Origin: an uncultured Succiniclasticum sp.
GTDB lineage: Bacteria; Bacillota; Negativicutes; Acidaminococcales; Acidaminococcaceae
Assembly: GCA_900544275.1 (NCBI GenBank)
Contig: UQUU01000002.1
Coordinates: 186,001-250,000, forward strand
Direction: 5' to 3'
DNA length: 64,000 bases
The notes beneath the pieces are model-generated. The model was not told the origin of the DNA and searched no databases. It saw only the letters and a program-made list of their open reading frames with translations. Positions 9,434 to 18,185 of the stretch are shown in pieces; position 1 is the stretch's first letter, and each line of letters begins with the position of its first letter. The translations under genes were made by a program, and so were the position numbers.

Positions 9434-9854
9434 AAAAACGCCCCCGTTTCCTCAAACATGAATTTGAATCTGAAAAAGCCGCTGAAAGCGTATGGTACCT
9501 CTATCAAAAAAATTTTATACGAAATTCACGCTTATTGTCAACAAGATGTTGAGACGGTTGATATCAATAGTTATGTATAAAGTTTTTTCCTGAAATAGTA
9601 ATTTTTTGTATAAAAAAGTTGAGGAGGGCCATAGCCGCCTCAACTTTTATTATAGAACCGAATTTGTTACGGAATGCGAAAGGTAGAACGTTTTCGCACC
9701 CGAATCCTGTTGTTACATAGGTAAAAGAAAAGGACAGCGGAGAATCCCCGGCTGCCCTTTGAAAAAGGTATTCAATTGTATGAAAACCCCAACATTTGAC
9801 AAAGAACCAAAGACAACTGCAGGTACTCTTCACTGCAGTTGTCTTTTATTTCTT
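9434..9854. other. Intergenic region with three successive hairpins
   Basis: No gene is seen. It contains an 11-bp perfect inverted repeat at 9614-9648 (AAAAGTTGAGG/CCTCAACTTTT), an imperfect one at 9729-9760 (AAAGGaCAGC/GCTGcCCTTT), and the terminator at 9809-9846. The stretch 9500-9600 is AT-rich and probably holds the promoter of the leftward zinc-ribbon gene. Confidence 0.6.
9809..9846 (-). terminator. Terminator downstream of the MFS transporter
   Basis: A perfect 13-bp stem (AAGACAACTGCAG / CTGCAGTTGTCTT) lies 9 bases past the stop codon of the leftward MFS gene, with a T/A-rich run on both sides, so it may act in both directions. Confidence 0.85.
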
Positions 9855-11285
9855 TTATTTCTTTTTCGGTACTGTTTTCATAATGGCAAGAATGGCAATG
9901 AGTGTCATAAGTACATTGAAGAGGAGTGCCACCATAGCGGCAAAGCGGACTTCCGTATTATCCGTTCGTCCTACAAAGATATTTTGCAGGAGAACAAAGC
10001 CGCTTCCGTTCAGTCCCGTAAAAATAGCTGCGGAAAGAGCCACGCCGAAAGCCGCGCCCAAAGAAGAAGCCATTTTGTAAATACCTGCCGCCGAGCCTGC
10101 CTGTTCCGCCGGTACGTTTGATAAAGCCGCGTCGGTAGAGGGTGTCGCATAGAAACCGAGGCCGATACCGAATAAGGTGAAGCCTGCTACGGCAGCGATG
10201 AGATACTGCCAGGTGTAGAGGAAACTGAGAGAGGTAAGGATGATACCGGTAGCCGTAATGGCGCAGCCGATAATCATCGGTTTTCTTGCTCCCCATTTCT
10301 GGAGAAGTTTTTCACCTACACGGATCGTTGCAAGAATGGCAATGAGATAACCCAGTGTCACCATGCCGGCTTCGAAGGAGGACATATTGGCCCCTGCCTG
10401 CAAAAGACTCAGAGATACCAGAATGGTTCCTGCCGCACCGTTCAGAAGGAAGTTGGAAAGTGTCGCCCCTGCATAGGTCGTATTATTAAATAATTTGAAA
10501 TCGACGAAGGCATTACCGCTGTTGGATTCCACATGGTAGAAAGCGGCAAAGCTGACGAAAAATACAACAACAAGTCCGAGAATGGCCGGGCTTGTCCAAC
10601 CGAGTTTGGCTCCCTGTCCGATGACAATATTTAAGGAAACAAGAGCGACCATAAAGGTTGCCAGTCCGGGCCAGTCGAAGCTTCCGCCTTTATTTTCTAC
10701 TTTGCTTTCCGGTGTTCCTTTGATGAGGTACAAACTGATGAGGGAAACAACAACGGAGGCAAAGAATATATAACGCCAGCCGAAACTGGAAGCGACAGCG
10801 CCGCCGAAGAGGGAGCAGAGTCCCGAGCCTCCCCAGGAGCCGATGGACCAATAGCTGACGGCTCTCTGGCGGGACGCTCCGTCATAATAACTTTTTAAAA
10901 GAGCCAGTGTGGACGGCATAATGCAGGCTGCCGACAGCCCTTGAATGATACGCCCTGCCATAAGAAATACGACGGTTCCCGACGGAGAAAGAGCAATCAG
11001 AAGAGAGCCGATGATGTTTAAAACCACACCGATCTGTGTGACTTTCACACGGCCGAATTTATCACCCAATCCGCCAAATACGACGGTGAAAATACCGGAA
11101 AAGAGTGCGGCAATACTGACGGCAATATTGCTCCAGTTTTCCGTAATTCCTAAATCGGCCCGCATATCCGGTGCTACATTGAGTGCCGTCTGGGCAAAAA
11201 GCCAGAATGTGACGACTGCAAGAACGATACCTAAAAGAAGCCTGTCATTTCCTACATAGCCTTGGGCTGTGTCTTTATCACTCAT
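9855..11285 (-). CDS. MFS transporter, DHA2-like
   Basis: This protein of 476 residues has an MFS fold, with the motif-A loop GGLGDKFGRVKV after helix 2 and GRIIQGLSAACIMPSTLALL after helix 3-4, the latter typical of the drug:H+ antiporter families. Length and helix count fit the 14-helix DHA2 branch. It follows the M20 amidohydrolase gene by 13 bases, so the two are cotranscribed. The transporter may import the substrate or export the product of that hydrolase (inference). An AGGAGG site precedes the ATG. Confidence 0.85.
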   Translation of the reverse strand: MSDKDTAQGYVGNDRLLLGIVLAVVTFWLFAQTALNVAPDMRADLGITENWSNIAVSIAALFSGIFTVVFGGLGDKFGRVKVTQIGVVLNIIGSLLIALSPSGTVVFLMAGRIIQGLSAACIMPSTLALLKSYYDGASRQRAVSYWSIGSWGGSGLCSLFGGAVASSFGWRYIFFASVVVSLISLYLIKGTPESKVENKGGSFDWPGLATFMVALVSLNIVIGQGAKLGWTSPAILGLVVVFFVSFAAFYHVESNSGNAFVDFKLFNNTTYAGATLSNFLLNGAAGTILVSLSLLQAGANMSSFEAGMVTLGYLIAILATIRVGEKLLQKWGARKPMIIGCAITATGIILTSLSFLYTWQYLIAAVAGFTLFGIGLGFYATPSTDAALSNVPAEQAGSAAGIYKMASSLGAAFGVALSAAIFTGLNGSGFVLLQNIFVGRTDNTEVRFAAMVALLFNVLMTLIAILAIMKTVPKKK

Positions 11286-11298
11286 ATCGTTCCTCCTT

Positions 11299-12549
11299 TT
11301 ATTTCCCCAACCACAAGCCTGCGGCAGTCAACATCGTTTCAATGCCGGTTCTCATGGTCGGTTCCAGCGCAGGCGCCCAGAACGGGGAATGCGGTCCGGG
11401 CAGACTGTCTGTCGTTCCGTCTGCTACCGCTTTTTCATATTGCTTTATATCCGTACCGCCGACAAACCAGTATACATACGGTATTTTCCATGCTCTGCCG
11501 AAACGACTGAAATCTTCACTGGCTCCGGCCGGCAAAGTTTCAAAAGCAAGGTCGCCGAATTGGGCGTGGAATGCTTCTGCAATTTTTTCTGTAGCTTCTT
11601 TATCATTCAATGTCAGCGGATAGTTATTGATTTCCTCAAATTCCGGTGCTTTCGGAGCACGGGATGCTTCCGCTTCCGCCTTGCAAATGCGTTTAATGGC
11701 ATCAAGGACATGGAGTCTGACATCTTCATCGGTCGTTCTTACATTCAGTTTGATATACGCCTCGTCGGGAATAATGTTCTCCGCTTTCCCGGCATGGAAT
11801 TCTCCGATAGTAACAACGGCCTGTCCTTGGGGAGATACTTCTCTGGAAACGATGGTCTGCAGCCTCATAACAGCTGCGGATGCCATAACAACGGGGTCGA
11901 TTGCATTCTGCGGCATTCCGCCGTGACCGCCGGCACCGAAAAATGTCACTTTCAGACTGTCGCCGGCCGTCAGAATCTGTCCCGCTCTGTAGCCCACCGT
12001 TCCTGCTTTATAAGACATCATATGCTGTCCGAGAACCACATCAGGTTTCGGAACTTTATCCATCAGGCCGTCATCAAGCATAGCCTGCGAACCTTCCGCT
12101 GTTTCTTCTCCCGGCTGGAATATAGCAATAACCGTGCCTTTCCAATGTTCTTTCTGTTCCAGTAATACTTTCAGTGTACCGAAAAGCCAGCTGGAATGCA
12201 TATCATGACCGCACATATGGGAAACGGGAGTTTCTTCTCCCTTGCGGTTTACCATCGTTTTGGTACTTGCATAAGGAACGCCTGTCGCTTCTTTCATAGG
12301 CAGTGCATCCATATCGGCACGAAGCATTACCGTCGCACCGTCACCGTTGCGGACGATTCCGACAACACCTGTGCCGCCGACACCTGCAAGGACTTCAATC
12401 CCCAGTTCTTTCAGTTTGCCTGCAATAAAAGTGCACGTTTCCTTTTCCTGCATGGGTAATTCAGGATTTTCATGGAGATGCACATACATCTCTTTCACAT
12501 CCGGTAACACTTTCGTAATCGAATCAGCGGCTTTTTCTACTAATTTCAT
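11299..12549 (-). CDS. M20 family amidohydrolase (hippurate hydrolase/IAA-amino-acid hydrolase type)
   Basis: 416 residues. Metal-site motifs of the M20D branch are present: LRADMDALPM, a CGHDMH motif, FQPGEETAEGSQAML, and late HSPFWAP. These enzymes hydrolyse N-acyl amino acids or related amides with two metal ions and a catalytic Glu (in the PGEE motif). It is the first gene of a two-gene operon with an MFS transporter. The true substrate cannot be told from sequence. Confidence 0.9.
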   Translation of the reverse strand: MKLVEKAADSITKVLPDVKEMYVHLHENPELPMQEKETCTFIAGKLKELGIEVLAGVGGTGVVGIVRNGDGATVMLRADMDALPMKEATGVPYASTKTMVNRKGEETPVSHMCGHDMHSSWLFGTLKVLLEQKEHWKGTVIAIFQPGEETAEGSQAMLDDGLMDKVPKPDVVLGQHMMSYKAGTVGYRAGQILTAGDSLKVTFFGAGGHGGMPQNAIDPVVMASAAVMRLQTIVSREVSPQGQAVVTIGEFHAGKAENIIPDEAYIKLNVRTTDEDVRLHVLDAIKRICKAEAEASRAPKAPEFEEINNYPLTLNDKEATEKIAEAFHAQFGDLAFETLPAGASEDFSRFGRAWKIPYVYWFVGGTDIKQYEKAVADGTTDSLPGPHSPFWAPALEPTMRTGIETMLTAAGLWLGK

Positions 12550-12758
12550 TTGGCACCTTCTTTCTGAAATTAAGTATCTTTCTAAACATTAACTGCTAAT
12601 TAATTCTAACTAATAAAGATTTAAAAATCAATTTTTCCTGTGATTTTTTATTGGGTTAATTGTAAAATGAGATTGCACACCTAATAAAATTACAAAATAA
12701 AAAATCCATACCGGTATCTTTCTGTTAAAATTAAGTTTGCAGACCAACTATAACAGGG

Positions 12759-12960
12759 ATGATGACCAACATGGATCAATCTAAAGATAGCACAATTCAC
12801 GCAAAAGGGAAACACTTTTCTAAAGCAGGCCGCCAGGAACTACAAGGAATCCTTCGCTTCGCCAGAGTGACAAAGCAAGCACTGTCTCTTTGTAAATTCG
12901 CAGTGCTGATGAACTGTTCTCCCAATACGATTCGGAAAGAATTAAAACGGAGTGCTCATC
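12759..12960 (+). pseudogene. IS30-family transposase, N-terminal remnant
   Basis: The first about 65 codons give the IS30-type start: KGKHFSKAGRQELQGIL, followed by a helix-turn-helix ending NCSPNTIRKELKRS. The DDE catalytic part is absent; the frame continues only as non-homologous sequence. It abuts the left attachment-like repeat of island A at 13014, so the insertion sequence was probably cut by recombination there. Confidence 0.7.
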
Positions 12961-13013
12961 CTCTATGCGGCCTGAAGGATTTACAGAAAGACTTTCACAG
13001 TCCCTTGTGTGCT

Positions 13014-13057
13014 TTTAGTCCTTTACTCTTGACATCAAACAGACCGTCTCCACATGA
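13014..13057. repeat. Distal att-like copy of the rlmD 3' end
   Basis: 44 bases match 19170-19213 at 41 positions. On the minus strand it encodes HVETVCLMSRVKD-stop, nearly the same as the last 13 residues of RlmD (HVETVCLMSRLKD-stop). Upstream the frame is open for some 40 more codons of unrelated sequence that include VDLFPQSKDFVGKF. It fits a core duplication left by site-specific insertion at rlmD. Confidence 0.75.
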
Positions 13058-13191
13058 ATTGGGACTTCACTATGAATGTCAACGGTCCCGCCCACTATGC
13101 GTTTGAATTTACCCACGAAATCTTTGCTTTGAGGGAACAAGTCCACGTTAGAAAGGTTGCAGGGAATTTGTCATCTATTTATAGAATAAAA

Positions 13192-13222
13192 GACCTGCAG
13201 GATGCTCACTATCCTACAGGTC
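13192..13222 (-). terminator. Terminator of the hcp operon
   Basis: A 12-bp stem with one mismatch (GACCTGCAGGAT / ATCCTACAGGTC) is followed on the minus strand by CTTTTATT. It sits 22 bases beyond the hcp stop codon. Confidence 0.85.
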
Positions 13223-13243
13223 AGTCTAAATTAAAAATTCTTT

Positions 13244-14881
13244 TTATTCAATCAGAATTTTTAAGTCTTCATCAACAGTAGTGATCCCCGCAATACCGAA
13301 GTTCTCTACCAACACCTTTGCCACATTCGGTGACAGAAATGCTGGAAGTGTGGGTCCAAGATGAATATTCTTTACACCCAGATACAACAGCGCAAGAAGC
13401 ACAATCACGGCTTTCTGCTCATACCAAGCGATGTTGAACGCCAGCGGCAGATCATTGATATCCTCAAGCTCAAAGATCTCTTTCAGCTTAAGAGCAATCA
13501 GTGCCAGCGAGTAGGAATCATTGCACTGTCCTGCATCAAGAACTCTCGGAATTCCGCCTATATCACCCAGAGCCAGCTTATTGTACCTGTACTTTGCGCA
13601 TCCGGCTGTAAGAATGACAACATCTTTCGGAAGCGCCTTTGCGAACTCCGTATAGTAATCCCGGCTCTTCTGTCTACCATCGCAGCCCGCCATTACAACA
13701 AATTTACGGATAGCACCGGATTTTACCGCGTTTACAACAGGCTCTGCCAAAGCAAATACTTGCTCATGGGCAAATCCGCCGGTGATCGTTCCCGTTTCAA
13801 TCTTTGTCGGAGCGGGACATCCTTTTGCCTGTTCAATAATTGCGGAGAAGTCCTTTTCCTGCCCATATTCTCCGAGGATATGACCGCATCCCGGATATCC
13901 CGCAGAACCAGTAGTCCACAAGCGGTCTTTGTAGCTGTCCTTCGGCGGTACAATGCAGTTGGTGGTCATAAGGATCGGTCCATTGAATAATTCAAATTCA
14001 TCCTTCTGCTTCCACCACGCGTTGCCATAGTTTCCGGCAAAGTGAGGATATTTCTTAAATGCCGGATAATAGTGTGCCGGAAGCATCTCCGAATGAGTAT
14101 ACACATCCACACCGGTATCCTTTGTCTGTTCCAGAAGCATTTCCAGATCACGAAGGTCATGTCCGGAAATCAAAATGCCCGGGTTTTTTCTGACACCAAT
14201 ATCTACCGTAGCGATCTCAGGATTGCCATAGGCTTCCGTATTCGCCTTGTCCAGTAGTGCCATACCATCCACTCCAAACTTTCCGGTCTCAAGTGTCAGA
14301 GCCACAAGATCGTCTAATGACAGGGAATCGTCCTGGATATTTGTCAGGGCTTTCTGAATAAAGGCATCTATATTTTCATTGTCCTGAATTAGAGCATTCG
14401 CATGTTTAGAGTAAGCTGCAAGTCCTTTCAATCCATAAGTGATCAGCTCACGAAGGCTTCTGATATCTTCATTTTCTGTTGCCAGAACTCCAACATTCTG
14501 TGCTTTTTCGTCAAACTCCGCTTCATTTCCATTCCAAAGCGCCGCCTCAGTCAGACCTTCTTTGTTGTTAAGTCTTGCCAGCTGTTCCTCTTTAGCCTTC
14601 AGTGTGTTTTTAATCACAGCAATGATCGCTTCGCGGTCAAAATTCGCATTTGTGATCGTAACAAAGAGATTCATTGTAACGAGGTGATTGATCTCTTTTG
14701 AGACCTCTTTCCCCTCTTTCCTAAGAGCTGTTGTTACTGCAGACAATCCCTTTGTCACATAGATCAGAAGATCCTGCATTGCCGCCACTTCCGGCTTCTT
14801 GCCGCATACGCCGGAAACCGTACATCCCTTGCATCCCGCTGTTTCTTGGCACTGGAAACAAAACATCTTATTCTCTGCCAT
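13244..14881 (-). CDS. hcp: Hybrid cluster protein (hydroxylamine reductase / NO-stress protein)
   Basis: 545 residues. The N-terminus carries the CX2CX8CX5C cluster motif (C8, C11, C20, C26) typical of Hcp from anaerobes. Further hybrid-cluster regions are visible: GHDLRDLEMLLEQ, the CIVPPKDSY and GYPGCGH pair, MAGCDGR, LTAGCAKYR and DAGQCNDSYS. Hcp reduces hydroxylamine or NO and takes part in S-nitrosylation. It is the last gene of an operon that runs DUF2249 protein, DUF1858 protein, cupin, ferredoxin and hcp. That operon has a putative Crp/Fnr operator upstream. Confidence 0.95.
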   Translation of the reverse strand: MAENKMFCFQCQETAGCKGCTVSGVCGKKPEVAAMQDLLIYVTKGLSAVTTALRKEGKEVSKEINHLVTMNLFVTITNANFDREAIIAVIKNTLKAKEEQLARLNNKEGLTEAALWNGNEAEFDEKAQNVGVLATENEDIRSLRELITYGLKGLAAYSKHANALIQDNENIDAFIQKALTNIQDDSLSLDDLVALTLETGKFGVDGMALLDKANTEAYGNPEIATVDIGVRKNPGILISGHDLRDLEMLLEQTKDTGVDVYTHSEMLPAHYYPAFKKYPHFAGNYGNAWWKQKDEFELFNGPILMTTNCIVPPKDSYKDRLWTTGSAGYPGCGHILGEYGQEKDFSAIIEQAKGCPAPTKIETGTITGGFAHEQVFALAEPVVNAVKSGAIRKFVVMAGCDGRQKSRDYYTEFAKALPKDVVILTAGCAKYRYNKLALGDIGGIPRVLDAGQCNDSYSLALIALKLKEIFELEDINDLPLAFNIAWYEQKAVIVLLALLYLGVKNIHLGPTLPAFLSPNVAKVLVENFGIAGITTVDEDLKILIE

Positions 14882-14905
14882 GAATATTTTCCTCCTTCTG
14901 TTACA

Positions 14906-15090
14906 TTATGCTTCCTCTATTGCTCCTACCGGGCATCCGCCTTTTGCTTCAGCCGCAGCAGATTCACTTTCTGCGGGAACCTCTTCTTCTATTGCTTTCG
15001 CACGCCCTTATCTGTCATAGAGAACATTTCCGGACAGGTTCCCTCGCAAAGTCCGCATCCAATACATCCATCATTTACCACATACTTCAT
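14906..15090 (-). pseudogene. Ferredoxin gene with a one-base frameshift
   Basis: From ATG 15088-15090 the frame reads MKYVVNDGCIGCGLCEGTCPEMFSMTDKGV. It then needs a one-base correction near 15004 to continue as KAIEEEVPAESESA...KGGCPVGAIEEA, ending at 14906. Together this is a complete small 4Fe-4S ferredoxin of 61-62 residues (CxxCxxC...C, plus the C-terminal CPVGAI). Without correction it stops after 33 residues. It lies between the cupin and hcp and was likely the electron donor of Hcp. A sequencing error cannot be excluded. Confidence 0.75.
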
Positions 15091-15110
15091 AATCACCACC
15101 TCACTTTCTC

Positions 15111-15764
15111 TTATTCCAATGTCAAAAGAAGCGCCATCTTGAACTTCTTCGTTGCTTTTACTGAGTGCAGACCAGCTTTCGCGAAATGGAAATTCTCCCC
15201 CGCCTTTATCGGGTGTTCCTTACCTTCATATTCAATAATGCCTTCGCCATCCAGTGCAAAGATGATCGCTTCGCCAGGTGCGGCATGCTCAGAGAGTCCG
15301 GTACCCTCATCAAATGCCATGACCACAAATTTCATCTTGTCATTGTGCACCACGTCCATATTTACGATTTTGCCTTCCGCATAAAGCACAAGCTTCGCCA
15401 GCTTAAAAACTTCTCCTGCTTTAATCGCTTCGTTCATAATATCCTCCTTCCTGATCATAATCTCTGTATAAACCGCGCCTTCCGATGTTCTCATTCCCAT
15501 CGGCGCACCCGTCAGAGTCACGATACTTTCTTCTGTTTCTAACTTCTTTGAAAAACCATCCGTGCCATAGACTTCCATGTTTCCATCTGCTACAATAAGC
15601 AGTTTGTAGTAGGGATAGATCTCCGCGCTGATATCCGTATTCTTCGCCAGTGAAAAGTAAATAACATCATTGCTTCCACTGTGTACTGTCTTGGATATTG
15701 TGCATCCCGGCACCGGCTGATTATCTTTTGCTATGGAGAATATCTCTCCAGTCTTTTCGTTCAT
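15111..15764 (-). CDS. Two-domain cupin protein
   Basis: 217 residues with two cupin-like halves. The second half (about 130-215) has EHAAPGEAIIFALDGEGII..., then KAGENFHFAKAGLHSV, the usual beta-barrel metal-site spacing. In the first half the histidines are largely lost (SAEIYPYYKLLIVADG). The start codon overlaps the stop of the DUF1858 gene (ATGA), so translation is coupled. Such cupins often accompany hcp in anaerobes. A metal-binding or sensing role is inferred. Confidence 0.8.
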   Translation of the reverse strand: MNEKTGEIFSIAKDNQPVPGCTISKTVHSGSNDVIYFSLAKNTDISAEIYPYYKLLIVADGNMEVYGTDGFSKKLETEESIVTLTGAPMGMRTSEGAVYTEIMIRKEDIMNEAIKAGEVFKLAKLVLYAEGKIVNMDVVHNDKMKFVVMAFDEGTGLSEHAAPGEAIIFALDGEGIIEYEGKEHPIKAGENFHFAKAGLHSVKATKKFKMALLLTLE

Positions 15765-15994
15765 GCCATCACCTCCTCATGCGCTTTGATAAGATCCGAT
15801 ATCCTGCTTATGAGAACGTCTGCGTCCATGCCGGATTTTTTGCTCATCTCTGTAATTGTGGCTTTTCCAAGCATCACCTTGCCTATCGGAGTATGCAGCA
15901 TCTTGAACTTATCGTTGACTTTTGCCATCTCATTTTTAAGCCATGGATATGTGCTGATCAGGTCTTTCAGCCTTGTATCTTTCGTAATATTCAT
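15761..15994 (-). CDS. DUF1858 (hybrid-cluster-associated) domain protein
   Basis: 77 residues from the ATG at 15994; a GTG 12 bases further upstream is possible but lacks spacing for the GGTGG site. The MNITKDTRLKDLISTYPWLKNEM start and a following helical part match the DUF1858 domain found alone or fused to DUF2249. The usual cysteine of redox-disulfide relatives is absent. It overlaps the cupin gene by 4 bases. Confidence 0.8.
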   Translation of the reverse strand: MNITKDTRLKDLISTYPWLKNEMAKVNDKFKMLHTPIGKVMLGKATITEMSKKSGMDADVLISRISDLIKAHEEVMA

Positions 15995-16007
15995 ATCGTC
16001 CACCACA

Positions 16008-16694
16008 TTACTGAACTTTTACGTCCGGGTTCTTCTCACCGAATTTTTCTTTCAGAGCTTTACAAATTTCGCCGCGTTCCTTGCCATTCTTTTCCATATT
16101 CTTGATTTTCTTATATGCGGCGAACAGCGTGGATGGTCCAATCTCAGAGCTGAAATATCCGATTCCCTGATTCCATGCCAGAAGTTCAAACACATCATCA
16201 AGCGCTGCGCTTTCCAGACCATGAATGTATGCCTTTACCAACTCCCTTGTCGCTTGACGCATTCTGCCGGCACCGACTGCATTTGTCAGCGAAAGAAGAA
16301 GCCGCATCTCATAAGGCAGATATCTCCTGTTGTCATTCCATGTCAAATCCCAAAATTCAACTGCGACCTTGCCCAGTCCTTCGTCGATCAACGGCATATT
16401 TGTAAGTGCTGCCGGTCTCATAGGTATATCCTTCTCTTCCTGTTTCACCACTGTTCTGTAAAAATATGCATGAAACTCCGTATCACCCGTCTGCTCTGTA
16501 TGATGCTCATATCCAAGATCTTCCATTACTTCATAAAGCGGAATCGGATCAAAGCTCTGCACAACCTCAAGTCCCTGTCCGACCGACAGTCCCATTGCCT
16601 GTTTCTTCAGTCCCTGAAAAAAATTCCCCTGTATTCCTCTTACATCGACCGTCTTAAATTCTGCTATTTTTGCTTTCCAATCTGAATAACTCAT
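16008..16694 (-). CDS. DUF2249 protein with helical C-terminal domain
   Basis: Residues 14-80 form a DUF2249 (SirA/TusA-like) domain: VDVRGIQGNFF, then GQGLEVVQSFDPIPLYEVMEDLGYEH. Residues 95-205 are helical and resemble the AhpD-like/CMD fold (MRLLLSLTNAVGAGRMRQATRELVKAYIHG) but without the CxxC. It is the first gene of the hcp operon, just below the TGTGG-N6-CCAC operator at 16751. A role in nitrosative or redox stress is inferred from context. Confidence 0.75.
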   Translation of the reverse strand: MSYSDWKAKIAEFKTVDVRGIQGNFFQGLKKQAMGLSVGQGLEVVQSFDPIPLYEVMEDLGYEHHTEQTGDTEFHAYFYRTVVKQEEKDIPMRPAALTNMPLIDEGLGKVAVEFWDLTWNDNRRYLPYEMRLLLSLTNAVGAGRMRQATRELVKAYIHGLESAALDDVFELLAWNQGIGYFSSEIGPSTLFAAYKKIKNMEKNGKERGEICKALKEKFGEKNPDVKVQ

Positions 16695-16750
16695 GATAAT
16701 CTCTCCTGCTTTCTTATATTCTTAGACTAATATTTCTATTGAATCTTGTA

Positions 16751-16765
16751 TGTGGTTCAAGCCAC
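16751..16765. promoter_or_regulatory. Putative Crp/Fnr-type operator upstream of the hcp operon
   Basis: TGTGGTTCAAGCCAC, an imperfect palindrome with TGTGG/CCAC arms, shares a 15-base core (with the preceding A) with the site at 17458-17472. A TATTAG -10-like element lies about 30 bases downstream on the minus strand. That would put the site close to position -41, an activator location. Confidence 0.7.
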
Positions 16766-16768
16766 TTT

Positions 16769-17399
16769 TTAATCTAATATTCTTCCATCTCTTGAAATAG
16801 TCACAACCTGCCACGGGATGAATTTTCCGCTGTTACGCAGCGCATTTTCCGCCGCCCTCTGAAGACCGCCGCAGCATGAAACCTCCATGCGGACGATGGT
16901 CACGCTCTTGATATCATTGTTCGCTATGATCTCAGTCAATCTTTCTGAATAGTCAATATCGTCCAGCTTCGGGCATTCGATCAAAGTGATCTTTCCTTTC
17001 ATGAAATCCTCGTGCATATTGGCATAAGCATATGCTGTGCAGTCCGCCGCGATCAGGAGCTTTGCTCCGTCATAAAAAGGAGCCTTTGTCGGAAGAAGCT
17101 TGATCTGGCAAGGTCACTGATTCAGCCTTGATACCAGTGCTAAACCAACCGCCTGTGGAGCAGTTTTCTGACTTTCACCTACATCCTCCTTACGCTTCAT
17201 CTGCATCGCCCTCGATCCCGGACATCCGCCATGATGCATTGACCCGCCTGCCTGCAGATGCTTCATCATCGCAGAAGTTCCCCCGTACCAGCTTTGCCTT
17301 TCCGTCTACGATATCAACGGCACCTTCGTGACATGCATTCACGCAAAGTCCGCAGCCATCGCATTTTTCTTCGTCTATGTGGATTATTTTTCGAATCAT
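16769..17399 (-). pseudogene. 4Fe-4S ferredoxin-type protein, broken by deletion, frameshift and stop
   Basis: The start (17399) gives MIRKIIHIDEEKCDGCGLC...CHEGAV, a ferredoxin domain, then frame is lost near 17270. Another frame carries HHGGCPGSRAMQ. A stop replaces the usual Trp in a LNQ-stop-PCQIKLLPTKAPFYDGAKLLIAADCTAYAYA stretch. The last part (MHEDFMKGKITLIECPKLDD... to 16769) is intact. Intact homologues are about 250-280 residues and often sit beside hcp and Crp/Fnr genes. The second 4Fe-4S motif seems deleted. It shares its upstream region with the divergent regulator. Confidence 0.8.
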
Positions 17400-17457
17400 C
17401 TCATTATCCTCCTTGCCTTGTTAATATCAGTATAATATACTTTCAATCAGAATTATA

Positions 17458-17472
17458 TGGCTTGAACCACAT
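17458..17472. promoter_or_regulatory. Putative Crp/Fnr-type operator in the divergent promoter
   Basis: TGGCTTGAACCACAT is the reverse complement of the site upstream of the hcp operon. It lies between the broken ferredoxin gene (leftward) and the regulator gene (rightward). A TATAAT-rich element at 17431-17440 would place it around -40 for the leftward promoter. Confidence 0.7.
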
Positions 17473-17495
17473 TTTGAAAAGAAAAGGAATTTTTT

Positions 17496-18158
17496 ATGAA
17501 TGACGATTTATTGAAGGAAAGTATCCTGTTTAAAGGCATGACAGATACCGAACGGACTGAGTGTCTTCTGGCACTCATTGCGCACAGGAAATCATATAAA
17601 AAAGGGGACGCCATCCTGCACGCCGGAGATCTGACTGATAAGATGGGCTTGGTGCTCTCCGGCAGCGTGACCATAGAGAGCAACGATATGTGGGGAAACC
17701 GTACCATTCTAAGTCACGTAGGAGCAGGCCAGTTTTTCGCTGAAACCTATGCCCTGCTTATAGAAGAAGTTATGCTGGTAGATGTCATAGCAAACGAAAA
17801 CTGTCAGATCCTCTTCATCCATATCGGTAAACTAATCTCAAATATGCAGAATGCAGCCTGGTCTCAGAAACTATATAGAAATCTTTTGCTGATATCATCA
17901 CATAAGACTCTGACGCTCTCCGGCCGCAGCTTTCACACTGCACCGAAAAGCGCCAGAGGGCGCATCCTTGCATATTTAAATGCCGAATCACTGCGGAAGC
18001 ACTCCACGGAATTTGATATTCCATTCGACCGACAGCAGTTGGCGGATTACCTAAATCTTGAACGCACAAACATGTCCAAGGAGTTGACACGAATGCGAAG
18101 AGAAGGGATCATCGAATGCAGGAAGAACCATTTTAAACTTTTTCGAACAGAAGAATAA
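17496..18158 (+). CDS. Crp/Fnr family transcriptional regulator
   Basis: 220 residues. The N-terminal cyclic-nucleotide-binding-like barrel is seen at about 20-130 (YKKGDAILHAGDLTDKMGLVLSGSVTI), then a dimer helix and a C-terminal winged helix (DRQQLADYLNLERTNMSKELTRMRREGII). There is no N-terminal cysteine cluster as in Fnr, so oxygen sensing by a 4Fe-4S cluster is unlikely; heme or another ligand is possible. It is the only regulator of island A and probably binds the TGTGGTTCAAGCCAC sites, controlling the hcp operon and itself. Confidence 0.9.
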   Translation: MNDDLLKESILFKGMTDTERTECLLALIAHRKSYKKGDAILHAGDLTDKMGLVLSGSVTIESNDMWGNRTILSHVGAGQFFAETYALLIEEVMLVDVIANENCQILFIHIGKLISNMQNAAWSQKLYRNLLLISSHKTLTLSGRSFHTAPKSARGRILAYLNAESLRKHSTEFDIPFDRQQLADYLNLERTNMSKELTRMRREGIIECRKNHFKLFRTEE

Positions 18159-18185
18159 TATATTCATGTTTTTTATGATCTTTTC

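Noticed and set aside
11269..12165. Long rightward open frame of about 298 codons opposite the M20 amidohydrolase
   Set aside because: It is the antisense reading of a clearly conserved enzyme gene, has no ribosome site and its composition (Cys/Phe/Arg-rich) is not protein-like.
15681..16685. Rightward open frame of about 334 codons opposite the cupin, DUF1858 and DUF2249 genes
   Set aside because: It spans three recognised genes on the other strand and shows no homology-like motifs.
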